From Acidobacteriota bacterium (GTDB lineage Bacteria > Acidobacteriota > Vicinamibacteria > Vicinamibacterales > CAVVIG01): a stretch of 64,000 nt of DNA. The notes beneath the pieces were generated by a model. That model ran no database searches and was not told the origin of the DNA. It was given only the letters and a program-made list of their open reading frames with translations. A program made the translations under genes and the position numbers. Below, in pieces: positions 18,996 through 27,144 of the stretch. The first letter of the stretch is position 1, and each line of letters begins with the position of its first letter. The stretch is from assembly GCA_003222395.1 (NCBI GenBank), contig QHWB01000035.1, positions 1 through 64,000 on the forward strand, read 5' to 3'.

Positions 18996-19483
18996 TCAGC
19001 GTGGATCCTTGCCGCCGGGTTGCCAGAGTTGGATCGGGTTGCCTTCGGGATCGGACAGCCTGGCGAAGCGTCCGTTCGGGTAGACCTCAGAGTGCACTTC
19101 GACGGCGATGCCCCGTTCGCGAAGCTGGGCGACCATCTTGTCGAGGTCGCGGACGCGGAAGTTGATCATCCACTGCAACCGCCGGTCGCCAAAGTACGAC
19201 GTGTCCTCCTTGAACGGTGCGAAGACCGTTGTCCCCGCGCTGGTCCGCCACGGCGGGTATCGTAATTGCCAGGGACGCTGCTGACGCCGAGATTGGCCTC
19301 GTACCAGCCGGCCAGTTTCTTGGGATCCTTGGCGCGGAAGAAGAGTCCACCAATTCCCTGCACGCGTTCCATGTCGGTGGCTCCCTGGCGTGGCGCACGC
19401 GCCGCGCCGGTCCCGGCCGCCGCCGCGCCGGCAATCGCGACGCGAATCGCTGTTCGACGTGTGACGTCTGACGACTTGTTCAT
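18996..19483 (-). pseudogene. Exported VOC/glyoxalase-fold protein, frameshifted
   Basis: From ATG 19483: MNKSSDVTRRTAIRVAIAGA is a twin-arginine-like signal (TRRTAIR), followed by the first VOC module GGLFFRAKDPKKLAGWYEANLG. Around 19255-19265 the frame shifts, then TTVFAPFKEDTSYFG, MINFRVRDLDKMVAQLRERG and GRFARLSDPEGNPIQLWQP complete the second module up to 18996. Metal-ligand candidates (E in PEGNPIQLW) are intact. A single indel would restore about 160 residues. An AT-rich stretch upstream (tatatatgatct, minus strand near 19575) could be its promoter. Confidence 0.65.
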
Positions 19484-19733
19484 GCTCTTCTCCGCCTGTG
19501 CGGTCGGACCGATGGCACCGGCCAGTGTACTCCCGCCTCGTCGCCTTTAATGGATTTGGCGGTCCCCGCCAGATCATATATAGGGGATTCTGTTAGACTG
19601 TACTGAGCCTGCCAGCATTCGAGCAGTGCTCTGGTTCTCCCGGGTGCGCACCGACAGGCCCACTTCGGCCACCGATCGGAGCGCGTGGCATCCGTCACCT
19701 TCCGTCAACCGACAGTTACAGGAAAGCCGCCGA

Positions 19734-20346
19734 TGATCAAGACGATTACCATTGTTGTCCTCGGGCTCGGCGTTTCAGCGCAGGCACTCCAAGGTCAGGA
19801 TCGGTCGCGATATCGCGACTTCTACTTCGGGGAGAGTGTACTGTCGGTGTCGGCATTGACGAAGGCGGTCGCAACAGACGACAAGACCATCCATCAGCGG
19901 CTCTGATGCAGAAACTGTAGTGGCAGCCGCCGTACGTTTCGAGGAGGTCAACGGCGCCGTAGGATCCAGTTCGTCATATCGTCTTCAGCTTCTATAACGA
20001 TCAGCTCTCCAAAATGGTGGTCGATTACGATCCGGAGCGGACGGCCGGCATGACGGATGCCGACATGATCGATGCGATCTCGACGATATACGGACCGCGA
20101 TTGAAACCGGCGACCCCCAACCCGACCGGCCGCCTCGCGAATCGAAGAGGAGTCCGGCACGCCCATCACTCGATGGGAAGACCCCGATTACTCGGTGGTG
20201 CTCTATCGATCGTCTGACGTCTACCGATTGTTGGTGTCACCATTTCGGATCATCGTGATCTCTCCGAGGCTGGACAGCCTCGCGGGAACAGCGGGGGGAA
20301 GCAGACGACGCCCGAGCATCCAAGGAAAAGGCGCGACTCACGAATA
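19734..20346 (+). pseudogene. Exported hypothetical protein with multiple frameshifts
   Basis: Signal peptide MIKTITIVVLGLGVSAQALQG, then YRDFYFGESVLSVSALTKAV, a stop at 19906, then IVFSFYNDQLSKMVVDYDPE in another frame and TRWEDPDYSVVLYRSSDVYR in a third, ending at a stop at 20346. The pieces are collinear and together give a single ~200-residue secreted protein of a conserved but unnamed family. At least three frame changes mean a true pseudogene. Confidence 0.55.
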
Positions 20347-20498
20347 AAGCGGTGTTTCGGCCCTAAAACCCGACGAGATGTTAGGCGGCCTCAGCCATTA
20401 GGCGTTGGGCGTGGTGAGGCTCTCCGCGATCTCAGTTTCCAACGCATGGATGGACGACCACGCCGAGAGTGACTCGGCTGGAAACCGGGAGGGCGGCG

Positions 20499-20696
20499 AT
20501 GACAACGCAGGCATTCAGGCTCCGTCCGACGATGAAGCAAGGGACAGCAGCAGGCATTCCCGAAACATGGATCCATTATCCGTCCGTCGAGGACGCACGA
20601 ACCGGCGCAAAGCTGATGTATCAGAATGATCGTGTCCTGCGCGTAATGGTGGTGACCGATAGCGCTGGATCATTCGTGGAATGGATCGAGCGATAA
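20499..20696 (+). CDS. Small hypothetical protein
   Basis: 65 residues from ATG 20499, preceded by GGAGGGCGG, a good ribosome site that decides this start over the upstream in-frame ATG. Sequence TWIHYPSVEDARTGAKLMYQ ... RVMVVTDSAGSFVEWIER ends in a short beta-strand/amphipathic motif. Cytoplasmic, unknown function. Confidence 0.5.
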   Translation: MTTQAFRLRPTMKQGTAAGIPETWIHYPSVEDARTGAKLMYQNDRVLRVMVVTDSAGSFVEWIER

Positions 20697-20739
20697 GCGC
20701 TCTGCGGCATAGAATGTCTGCAGCGTCCCAAGGAGAAAC

Positions 20740-21069
20740 ATGCCCGCACAGCAGGTCGAAATCAGTCTGAGGATTCCACAAGTCAAAGAAGCGCTAAAAG
20801 ATGACAGCGGGTATCCGATTAACAATAACGACGTGAGGTTTATCAGAAGTATCAATGTGTCGTCCCTGCCGAAGCCTGGAGACAGCATTAAACTATCGGC
20901 CAGAGGTCCTCAACCGTTCCTGGGAACCGTCATGCAAACAAGGTGGGACGATGGCAAGGAAATGTTTGTCGTAGCTTGCCGGTATTCGCTTAAGTCGATT
21001 TCGATGCCGCTGTACCTTGCGCTCATGGGCGACCCGGACTGGACTAGGAAGCCGCTCTTGCAGCTGTAG
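20740..21069 (+). CDS. Hypothetical protein
   Basis: 109 residues with a strong Shine-Dalgarno (AAGGAG, 5 bases upstream). Predicted all-beta in the middle: RSINVSSLPKPGDSIKLSAR, then FLGTVMQTRWDDGKEMFVVACRYS. Base composition is clearly lower in GC than its neighbours, suggesting recent acquisition. Family not recognised. Confidence 0.55.
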   Translation: MPAQQVEISLRIPQVKEALKDDSGYPINNNDVRFIRSINVSSLPKPGDSIKLSARGPQPFLGTVMQTRWDDGKEMFVVACRYSLKSISMPLYLALMGDPDWTRKPLLQL

Positions 21070-21449
21070 TCGCCGAGGAAACCGTCAAGAAATTGGGAAC
21101 GGGCTGCGAATCTGATCTTCTCGTGTGGGGAAGGGGCGCTCGCGGGAACGAAGTGCTTACGAGTCTACACCTTATGCGTGCAGCCGATCGGGGATCGAAT
21201 TCGGTTGGAAGGCAGGGGTTCTGTTCGCCTATTTCAAGAAATCACAATAAACATGTGCATTTTCCCGCAAGTTGTCGCGGCGCCAGCAATTTCGCGTTTT
21301 CGGGTTCCTTCGCTGGCTTTCGTCCATCCGCGTCTATTTCGGCTTTTGCCAGCGCAATGACACTCGCAGCGACGGACTTCCCAGGTTTCCCCGCAGGCGG
21401 ATCTCCGGAGTTCGCTCGAAACGTAGCGATCGCGGTTCAACGGCGGAAC
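21070..21449. other. Intergenic stretch without identifiable gene
   Basis: 380 bp, lower GC than its surroundings, with only short frames lacking ribosome sites. No hairpin or repeat stands out. Confidence 0.4.
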
Positions 21450-21791
21450 TTACAGCGCGCGTTGAAACACCACCGTCTGGGCCGACAGATTCGGTCTCGC
21501 CGTCCTGCTCGCCAATATCCACGAATCTGAGTAATTCGGTCCGCCAACGTTTGCCGCTGGATCCGTCCACCACTCGTGGTGGACGCGCGCTTCTTCGGGA
21601 AGTGTAAAACCGAGCAGATCTTCGATCTCCGCAAACGTCAAGACAACTGTGTTCGCGTATCTGTGCTCCAAATACTTGTAGAGCAACAGATACTGACCCG
21701 ACATGACGCGCCCTTGCGGCCTCGCCGTTTCGGCGTTGGCCTCGCGCAGATCGTGCGTAGTGGGCCCGCGCCTCTTCATCCAATCCAGCAT
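21450..21791 (-). CDS. DUF7662-like domain protein
   Basis: 113 residues. YLLLYKYLEHRYANTVVLTF, AEIEDLLGFTLPEEARVHHE, WW, and the end WILASRTARPNLSAQTVVFQ match a small domain class in which a 60-80 residue unit with conserved L-P-x-S/E-A and WW...W residues stands alone or follows endonuclease-like genes. ATG at 21791 lies 7 bp after the stop of the upstream gene; Met30 (21704) is an alternative. Forms a two-gene unit with 21799-21972. Function unknown. Confidence 0.6.
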   Translation of the reverse strand: MLDWMKRRGPTTHDLREANAETARPQGRVMSGQYLLLYKYLEHRYANTVVLTFAEIEDLLGFTLPEEARVHHEWWTDPAANVGGPNYSDSWILASRTARPNLSAQTVVFQRAL

Positions 21792-21798
21792 GACGCTC

Positions 21799-21972
21799 TC
21801 ATGGCTCCAGATTCAGTAGTTCCGGCAGCGCGGCCACGGCGGCCTCGTGGCTGTCGAACCATCGTTGCGTCGGCAAAACATTCAGCTTGTCGCCGTCGAT
21901 GAACTTGTCCGGCAGCTGGACTAATGCAAACCTGTGGGTGACCGGATCTTCGTAAATCGCGTATTTCACCAT
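21799..21972 (-). CDS. Small hypothetical protein (57 aa)
   Basis: ATG at 21972, preceded by TGAGGCG. Reads MVKYAIYEDPVTHRFALVQL, then PDKFIDGDKLNVLPTQRWF, HEAAVAALPELLNLEP and a stop. It has a compact, globular-looking composition with beta strands followed by a helix. Eight bases separate it from the DUF7662-like gene, implying co-transcription. Family unknown. Confidence 0.55.
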   Translation of the reverse strand: MVKYAIYEDPVTHRFALVQLPDKFIDGDKLNVLPTQRWFDSHEAAVAALPELLNLEP

Positions 21973-21976
21973 CGCC

Positions 21977-22141
21977 TCAGTACATCACGCCGATTCCGCC
22001 CGCGCCAGCGGCCGGCACATCCTGGGTCTTCTCCGGAGTCTCCGACACGAGTGCCTCGGTCGTGCGCATCAGCGAGGCGATAGAGGCTGCGTCTTGCAGC
22101 GCCGTCCGCACCACCGCCGTGACGCCGGCCCCGATCGGCAT
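21977..22141 (-). pseudogene. GroEL C-terminal fragment
   Basis: On the minus strand, [40 protein letters not shown] and IGVMY then stop: the last ~50 residues of a GroEL subunit (family form VVRTALQNAASIAGLMLTTEA...GGMGGMY). Nothing recognisable as the preceding 490 residues is present upstream. The frame just before is unrelated. A displaced gene end, not a working chaperonin. Confidence 0.7.
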
Positions 22142-22173
22142 GAGAGGGCATGGAGTACTCCGGGACAGGTCGA

Positions 22174-22683
22174 TCAGCGCGGACGACCCGTCAAAACTGG
22201 TATCAGCAGAAATTCAGACAGCGTATCGACAGTGGCGAATACTTGCCCCGTCCCGTGATGCTTCACTTGCAGTGTCTCGCCCGTGTCCCCGGTGAAGATC
22301 AAGTCGATGCGATCCTCACGTGGCGGTAGGCCGTTGGTCGCCGTGAAGCGATAGTGGCAGGCCATTGCTGCCGCGCCCAGATTCAGTGTGACCGTCAAGG
22401 AGGCCGCGGCAGGTGCCGGCTTGCGGACCACGAACCCGCCCTCTAGCGCTATCGCTTCCACGACAATATCCCGCGCGCGGTCTCCCGCAAACTCCTCGCG
22501 AAAGGCTTCGGCGTCGCGCGTCACTGCAGCGAGGAGATCGTCGAGGAGCCGTCGACCGCTACGACGAACGACGTCGGCCTTCCGAGCGACCATCTCGTCT
22601 TCCCTGACGCGCGCCATGTCCCGTTTTCGCTCGTCCTCTGCAATCCGCTTGATCCAGTCCGCGACTGTCGCGCTCGTACTCAT
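22174..22683 (-). CDS. Hypothetical protein with N-terminal coiled-coil
   Basis: 169 residues; start at 22683 ([20 protein letters not shown]) preceded by AAGGGCG. Residues 8-60 are charged helix, residues ~60-95 a helix [20 protein letters not shown], and the remainder beta-rich ([40 protein letters not shown]). Soluble, unknown family. Confidence 0.5.
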   Translation of the reverse strand: MSTSATVADWIKRIAEDERKRDMARVREDEMVARKADVVRRSGRRLLDDLLAAVTRDAEAFREEFAGDRARDIVVEAIALEGGFVVRKPAPAAASLTVTLNLGAAAMACHYRFTATNGLPPREDRIDLIFTGDTGETLQVKHHGTGQVFATVDTLSEFLLIPVLTGRPR

Positions 22684-23446
22684 GTCAACGCCCTTCGTGC
22701 CGACGAGTTGAGATCTGGCCGTTTGATCGCCGTCGAGCGCGACCGCGGCGCCTACATCGTGAATGCGAATGTGAGTCGCGCGACGCGCGCGACCCGGACC
22801 AAAGTTGGGCCGGTCGGCGCGCATCCTTCAGAGATTGTGGAAGGATGCACTACTCGAACGCTGGCAGGCTCACTTCTGGATGGCAGGACCCATTCTACTC
22901 GATCGGAAGCACGCACGGTTCTCGTCGGGGTCTTGGCGCTGATTGATCCTCGCAAGCGTGATCAGTTCATTCTCGGTGATCGCGCCGGAAACACCGGCGT
23001 GCTCTTCAATATCTGGCCGGGTCCTTCGCTCGGTTCCACAGGGAATGGCGTGGCGGATGGCCTCGATCACGCAGGTCCAAAGTTATCCGACCGCGCTCAG
23101 GATGTACACGATGGTCCGGCGGATCAGCGAGGGTTCCGAGCGGAGACGACAGCATTGCTCGGCAGGCCAAATGTCGCTCTCTGAACTGATCTCGTCCAAG
23201 CGCGACGGGTGGCAGGGGCGATTTAGAAGAATGTGTCGGTCGAGCTCAACAAGCGCTAAACAATGATATGACTCCAGCAATTGTCGCGAGGCTGTCTGAC
23301 TGATCCAGACAAGTGCTGTTCGGCGCCCATCGATCCTGCGATTGCCTGGACCATTCTTGACGTTGATTGTTGTAGCTCGAGATCGCGGCTCAGACTCGGC
23401 GCCGCGTTGGCGTGGTGCGCAAAGGGCAGCTGCCGCGCCCTCGTTC
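22684..23446. other. No confident gene
   Basis: About 760 bp. Minus-strand frames near 22870-23100 (IEEHAGVSGAITENELITLA) and 23180-23290 (RQLLESYHCLALVELDRHIL) look faintly protein-like but lack starts and identifiable homology. They may be further gene remnants. Confidence 0.35.
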
Positions 23447-24002
23447 ATGAAGCCCTGGGAACTTGTCGGTCAGACACGGACGCCGGAAGGCGAGAGATGA
23501 CGCTCCACCCGTCACGGGTGCGAGTACGTCATCAACGCCAGCGGCGAGAGCCTGATGTCGAGCCGCTTGCACGGCTCCGAAGAGGCGCTGGCGATGTTCG
23601 CTTGCGCCCGCGCGCGAACGCTCGAGGCGCCGTGCTGCCCACTGGCCAGATATCCGCTCAAGGACAAACGCGTGGTGATCGAGGTCGGTGACGTCGCCGC
23701 TCCGCTACGTGCGAGCCGTGGTCGGTTCGATGCCGTGCTGCTCGACGTGGACACTGGTCCGGCGGTGTTCACCGCCTCGCGCAATGCCGATCTGTATGAC
23801 GATCACGGGCTCGCCGCCGCGCGCTCGGCGCTCAAGCCGGGCGGGGTGCTCGCGGTCTGGTCAGCGCGAGAGGATCGACGATTCGAGCAGCGTCTCCGCG
23901 CCGGCAGCTTCGACGTGACGGTGGAACGCGTGCGAGGCCGGCTCAAGAAGGGCGGGCCCGAGGAACGTCATCTTCCTCGCAGCGCCGTCCAATTCCGCCT
24001 AA
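23447..24002 (+). pseudogene. Spermidine synthase-like protein, internally deleted and frameshifted
   Basis: ATG 23447 starts MKPWELVGQTRTPEG, then after a shift HGCEYVINASGESLMSSRLH and SEEALAMFACARA, the N-terminal domain of polyamine-synthase-like proteins. The SAM-binding core (the GGLGMGFTLRA region) is missing: the sequence jumps to KDKRVVIEVGDVAAPLRA, RFDAVLLDVDTGPAVFTASR and LKPGGVLAVWSAREDRRFEQ. A second shift is needed for the true C-terminus GPRNVIFLAAPSNSA, stop at 24002. Not functional. Confidence 0.65.
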
Positions 24003-24010
24003 GAAGGACT

Positions 24011-24265
24011 TCAGAGTCTGAACCGGGATACTTCCCGCCACCCGCCGGCGATGAGTGCCCGCTCGACCTCCCCGAAATACTGCGCGGCGACCTCCGCGTT
24101 CTTGAAGTGTTCTTCGAGGATACCGCTGTCGGGTTCTCCCGGCACAAACGTGATTCGCCAGAGTTCCGTCCCGCCCGCGACGACCCGGAGGCTATAGATG
24201 CGAACGTCGCCGTCGCGGCTGTAGCGGAAGACCTCGCCACCCGTCGCTCGTTCGTTCTCAGTCAC
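24011..24265 (-). CDS. Small hypothetical protein, last gene of mini-operon
   Basis: 84 residues from GTG 24265, overlapping the upstream stop (GTGA). All-beta start (EVFRYSRDGDVRIYSLRVVA, LWRITFVPGEPD) followed by a helix (HFKNAEVAAQYFGEVERALI) and a basic end. No family recognised. Confidence 0.5.
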   Translation of the reverse strand: MTENERATGGEVFRYSRDGDVRIYSLRVVAGGTELWRITFVPGEPDSGILEEHFKNAEVAAQYFGEVERALIAGGWREVSRFRL

Positions 24266-24621
24266 TTCGCACGCTTCACCAGGCGTGGGAGCTCGGCGGC
24301 CTCTGGCGGCGCCGGCGATGGAGCAAGCAGTTCTCGAGCGCGCCCTTCGTCTACCGCTCGTCTATGACGTGCCATCCGCCTGCCATCGAGTAACGCTTGC
24401 CGGTGCTCGTCGCTCAGCACCCGTCGCGCCTTGATACGTGTCGGGACCACCGGACTTGTTACGTCATCCGCGGCTTCGGGCTGGGGTTCGGGAGCGTTCA
24501 CGACGGTGATGCCAGCGGTGGCCAGCGCGGCGAGCGCGGTATCGATGGCGTCGACCTGATTCAGCAGTTCCGTGCGCTTGGCGTGCAGCGTCCTCAGCGA
24601 GCTCTCAAGATCGATCGTCAT
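24262..24621 (-). CDS. Coiled-coil hypothetical protein, middle gene of mini-operon
   Basis: 119 residues from ATG 24621. Helical N-terminus LESSLRTLHAKRTELLNQVD, a proline/acidic linker, then a basic helix VLSDEHRQALLDGRRMARHR of the kind found in DNA-binding or H-NS/Lsr2-like small proteins, and a basic tail. Its ATG shares one base with the upstream stop (TGATG at 24619-24623). Confidence 0.5.
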   Translation of the reverse strand: MTIDLESSLRTLHAKRTELLNQVDAIDTALAALATAGITVVNAPEPQPEAADDVTSPVVPTRIKARRVLSDEHRQALLDGRRMARHRRAVDEGRARELLAPSPAPPEAAELPRLVKRAK

Positions 24622-24770
24622 CACTCGGACGCCGCGAGCTTCGCCGCGTATGCCGCCTGCTTCTCCTTCCGCGCCGCGTTCCGCGTCTGCCACGACTTGT
24701 GCTCGGTCTTCGGCTTTGCCTTCAGCCGTTTCTTCGACTCTCGAGTCGCCGGCGTTGTGGTGGAGGCCAT
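24621..24770 (-). CDS. Very small basic protein, first gene of mini-operon
   Basis: 49 residues, MASTTTPATRESKKRLKAKP then KTEHKSWQTRNAARKEKQAA and a short tail. Extremely Lys/Arg/Ala-rich and lacking hydrophobic core residues, so likely a disordered nucleic-acid-binding peptide. Linked to the next gene by a TGATG overlap, which strongly supports translation. Confidence 0.5.
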   Translation of the reverse strand: MASTTTPATRESKKRLKAKPKTEHKSWQTRNAARKEKQAAYAAKLAASE

Positions 24771-25008
24771 CTAGTACTCTCTTTCACCTTCTGAATTGTT
24801 GACGCCTGTCGAATCAGGAACGCGGGTCGGCGCGAGACGGTGCCCCTTAAGCCTCTACGTTGCCCAGGCGCGCATTTCGCCGAATTGATGCCGTGGTGGT
24901 CTTGCAGAAGAGGTCATCGTGATGATAGGTGACCGACCACGCTGGGCGTGCTGGTGGCGCGTGATTCAGCCGCCAACCGGTGCACATCTTTTCATCGCCC
25001 ATCGCCGC

Positions 25009-25203
25009 TCAGACCACGCCGGGAGCCGACACCGGTGTCAAATCTTCAACCACTTTGCCTTGCGCCACCTCGAGCTGAGCCATCGTCGTGCGCTTATGGA
25101 TGCCTGCGACACGAGGCGTACACCCACGTGTCAATTGCACGGCGCGCAGCGAAGCCAGCACGACAAATTGAAACTTCCCCATGTCGGATGGGCGTTGAAT
25201 CAC
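25009..25203 (-). CDS. rpoZ: RNA polymerase omega subunit-like protein
   Basis: 64 residues from GTG 25203, preceded by GAGGGAG. The body GKFQFVVLASLRAVQLTRGC, TPRV, and KRTTMAQLEVAQGKVV matches the omega fold: the FVV.AS.RA.QL..G motif and the following conserved helix. Omega chaperones RpoC into RNA polymerase and contributes to the ppGpp site. The usual genomic partner (gmk/spoT) is not adjacent, so this may be a second copy or the acidobacterial form; the C-terminus is short (EDLTPVSAPGVV). Confidence 0.65.
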   Translation of the reverse strand: MIQRPSDMGKFQFVVLASLRAVQLTRGCTPRVAGIHKRTTMAQLEVAQGKVVEDLTPVSAPGVV

Positions 25204-25322
25204 AGTTTTTCTCCCTCACAGCAGGCTTTGGTGAGGGCTTGGGCAAGCGGCCGAAGAGCTCAGAAAAGCAGGAAGCCTGATTATAACGTTAATGGACGCG
25301 ATTGAGGTAAAGGCACTCGCGT

Positions 25323-25634
25323 TTACGCGCTGCCGGCCTTGCGAGCTCCCCCGGCTTTGCGCGGCGTACGTGTGCGGTTACCGAAGCCACGGGTGTTGGC
25401 CGCCGCCTTCCACGGCTGATGGCTCTGGGGCTTGGGCGATCGTACCGTTTTTACTGTGGCCGCGTCCGATGTCTCGGACACGACGGAAGATTGTTCGATC
25501 GATTCCGCCGCCGCCTTCCGTGCGGCGCTCGCTTCCGCGTTATCCTTCTCGAGGCAGCACTGTTTGTACTTGCGGCCCGAGCCGCAATGGCACGCCTCGT
25601 TGCGTCCCGGTCGACCGATCGTCGTTGCAGTCAT
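25323..25634 (-). CDS. SEC-C metal-binding motif protein
   Basis: 103 residues from ATG 25634. The motif GRNEACHCGSGRKYKQCC (residues ~9-26) is the complete SEC-C zinc-binding tail of SecA and many small proteins. Downstream is a helical, alanine-rich segment and a basic, disordered tail (GNRTRTPRKAGGARKAG) suggesting RNA or ribosome contact. Stand-alone. Confidence 0.75.
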   Translation of the reverse strand: MTATTIGRPGRNEACHCGSGRKYKQCCLEKDNAEASAARKAAAESIEQSSVVSETSDAATVKTVRSPKPQSHQPWKAAANTRGFGNRTRTPRKAGGARKAGSA

Positions 25635-25852
25635 CGAACGAGTGTACTGCAACCCGACGTACTCGACCGACGATCATGTCGCGGACGATGACGCACTACG
25701 TGCTACGCGACCACGCCCCGACCGAGCCACTCTGAACGCTGGTGATCACAAACATTCGCGAGTTGGAACAGATTCGCGAATGGCTCAGGCGCATTGATGG
25801 GCTCCGACACGTAGGGTGAGCGGCGCGTTTCTTGTGCACCGTCTCGCTCTGC

Positions 25853-26053
25853 TCAGGAGACCCGCACGTTCTCCGCACGCAGTCCCTTGTCGCCGCGGCC
25901 GGCATCGAAGACGACTGTTTGGCCCTCGCGCAGTTGCTCGAACACCGAGCCGTCCCGGACGGCGCTCCGATGCATGAAATATTCTTGGCCGTCTTCGCCC
26001 TGAATAAACCCGAAGCCCTTATCCGAAATCACTTTTGAGATGGTTCCAGTCAT
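25853..26053 (-). CDS. Cold-shock domain protein (CspA family)
   Basis: 66 residues with the cold-shock OB-fold: GTISKVISDKGFGFIQGEDG, EYFMHRSAV, then QTVVFDAGRGDKGLRAENVR. RNP1 is KGFGFI and RNP2 is EYFMHRS, where FVHHS is usual. Binds single-stranded nucleic acid and melts RNA structure at low temperature. Second of three RNA-chaperone-type genes on this strand. Confidence 0.9.
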   Translation of the reverse strand: MTGTISKVISDKGFGFIQGEDGQEYFMHRSAVRDGSVFEQLREGQTVVFDAGRGDKGLRAENVRVS

Positions 26054-26094
26054 CGGTTTGTCCCTTTCGCGGCGCGATCCGCGAGCTCCCTCTC

Positions 26095-26298
26095 TTACGT
26101 CGTGGTGCGCTTGACGTCGACCGCCCGCGGACCCTTCGGGCTGTCGGTCACCTCGAACTCGACGCCATCACCCTCGCGCAGGTCGGCAATGCCCTCGCCA
26201 TAGATAGCGCTTTGGTGAAAGAAAAATTCCTGGCCTGCCTCACTCTTAATGAACCCAAAGCCCTTGTCTACTCGCAGCGTCCGAATTGTTCCCGTCAT
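26095..26298 (-). CDS. Cold-shock domain protein (CspA family)
   Basis: 67 residues, paralogous to the gene at 25853: GTIRTLRVDKGFGFIKSEAG, EFFFHQSAI, then DGVEFEVTDSPKGPRAVDVK. RNP1 KGFGFI and RNP2 EFFFHQS intact. Separated by 41 bp from the next cold-shock gene, so probably one transcript. Confidence 0.9.
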   Translation of the reverse strand: MTGTIRTLRVDKGFGFIKSEAGQEFFFHQSAIYGEGIADLREGDGVEFEVTDSPKGPRAVDVKRTTT

Positions 26299-26425
26299 TT
26301 ATGCCTCTCCGATTTCTGGTGTTTGATCTTCGCCGCACTTCTGCCGCCGAGTGCCAGGTACGCAGCACCCGCGGTGAAGGGACAAGGCGGCGGCCGCCCT
26401 GTCTTCCCACGGCCTTCGTAGTTGC

Positions 26426-26734
26426 TTACCAACGCGGCTCTGAGCGACGCCGCGACTCGCCGCCGCCGAACCCTCCGGCATACGCGGGCTTCGGCCGCGC
26501 TTCGTTGACGGAGAGACTGCGCCCCCCAAGCTGATATTCATTCAGCTCTGCGATCGCTTTCTGCGCCTCGTCCTCGGTGCTCATCTCAACGAACGCAAAC
26601 CCACGCGCCCGCCCCGTCGCCATGTCGCGCATCACTTTCACCGTTTCCACGGTGCCGGCACGGGCAAACAGGCCCTGGAGCTCCGCTTCTCCGGTTTCAT
26701 ACGGGAAATTTCCGACATACAACTTTCGACCCAT
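26426..26734 (-). CDS. RRM-domain RNA-binding protein
   Basis: 102 residues, one RNA recognition motif: RNP2 KLYVGNFPYE (residues 4-13) and RNP1 RGFAFVEM (~44-51), then a Gly/Arg tail (GGFGGGESRRRSEPRW). This is the cyanobacterial/acidobacterial cold-induced Rbp type. It probably leads the transcript that continues into the two cold-shock genes. Confidence 0.9.
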   Translation of the reverse strand: MGRKLYVGNFPYETGEAELQGLFARAGTVETVKVMRDMATGRARGFAFVEMSTEDEAQKAIAELNEYQLGGRSLSVNEARPKPAYAGGFGGGESRRRSEPRW

Positions 26735-26920
26735 GATCTGACTCCTCTGCCGCGAAACGCGGCATCAATGCCGCCTAGGCGGCGCACAGTTTCCACGGCC
26801 TCAAAGAGGCGATCCGTGGTCCGGAATTTCGTCTCGTAGCTAGGAAATCAGGGAGCAGCGAGTCAGGAGAGGCTCGTAACGCCGAGAATCAGCACAGCAC
26901 GCGGCAAGATCCGATAGACA

Positions 26921-26951
26921 AGTATACATCATGCGGCGCTCCCCGTGGCAA
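26921..26951 (-). promoter_or_regulatory. Candidate promoter for the RRM/cold-shock cluster
   Basis: Minus strand: TTGCCA (26951-26946), a 19-bp spacer, then TATACT (26926-26921). A start near 26914 would leave a ~180-nt leader before the RRM gene, like the long structured leaders of cold-shock mRNAs. The remaining 26735-27144 gap shows nothing else. Confidence 0.35.
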
Positions 26952-27144
26952 ACCTGGTGTCGTGCGTCTAACGGTTCGATACACGAGCGATTTTTCCGGG
27001 AATCGTGTCGGCGTCCTTGGTCCAGACGAACGGTTTGGGTGGACCATCCCACAAGCTTAGTGCTCACCGCCCTCACCGAGCGGTCGTCGTTTGTAAGAGA
27101 TGCCGGATCAAGATGTACGCATTCGGCCCGGATATGGCAGAGCG

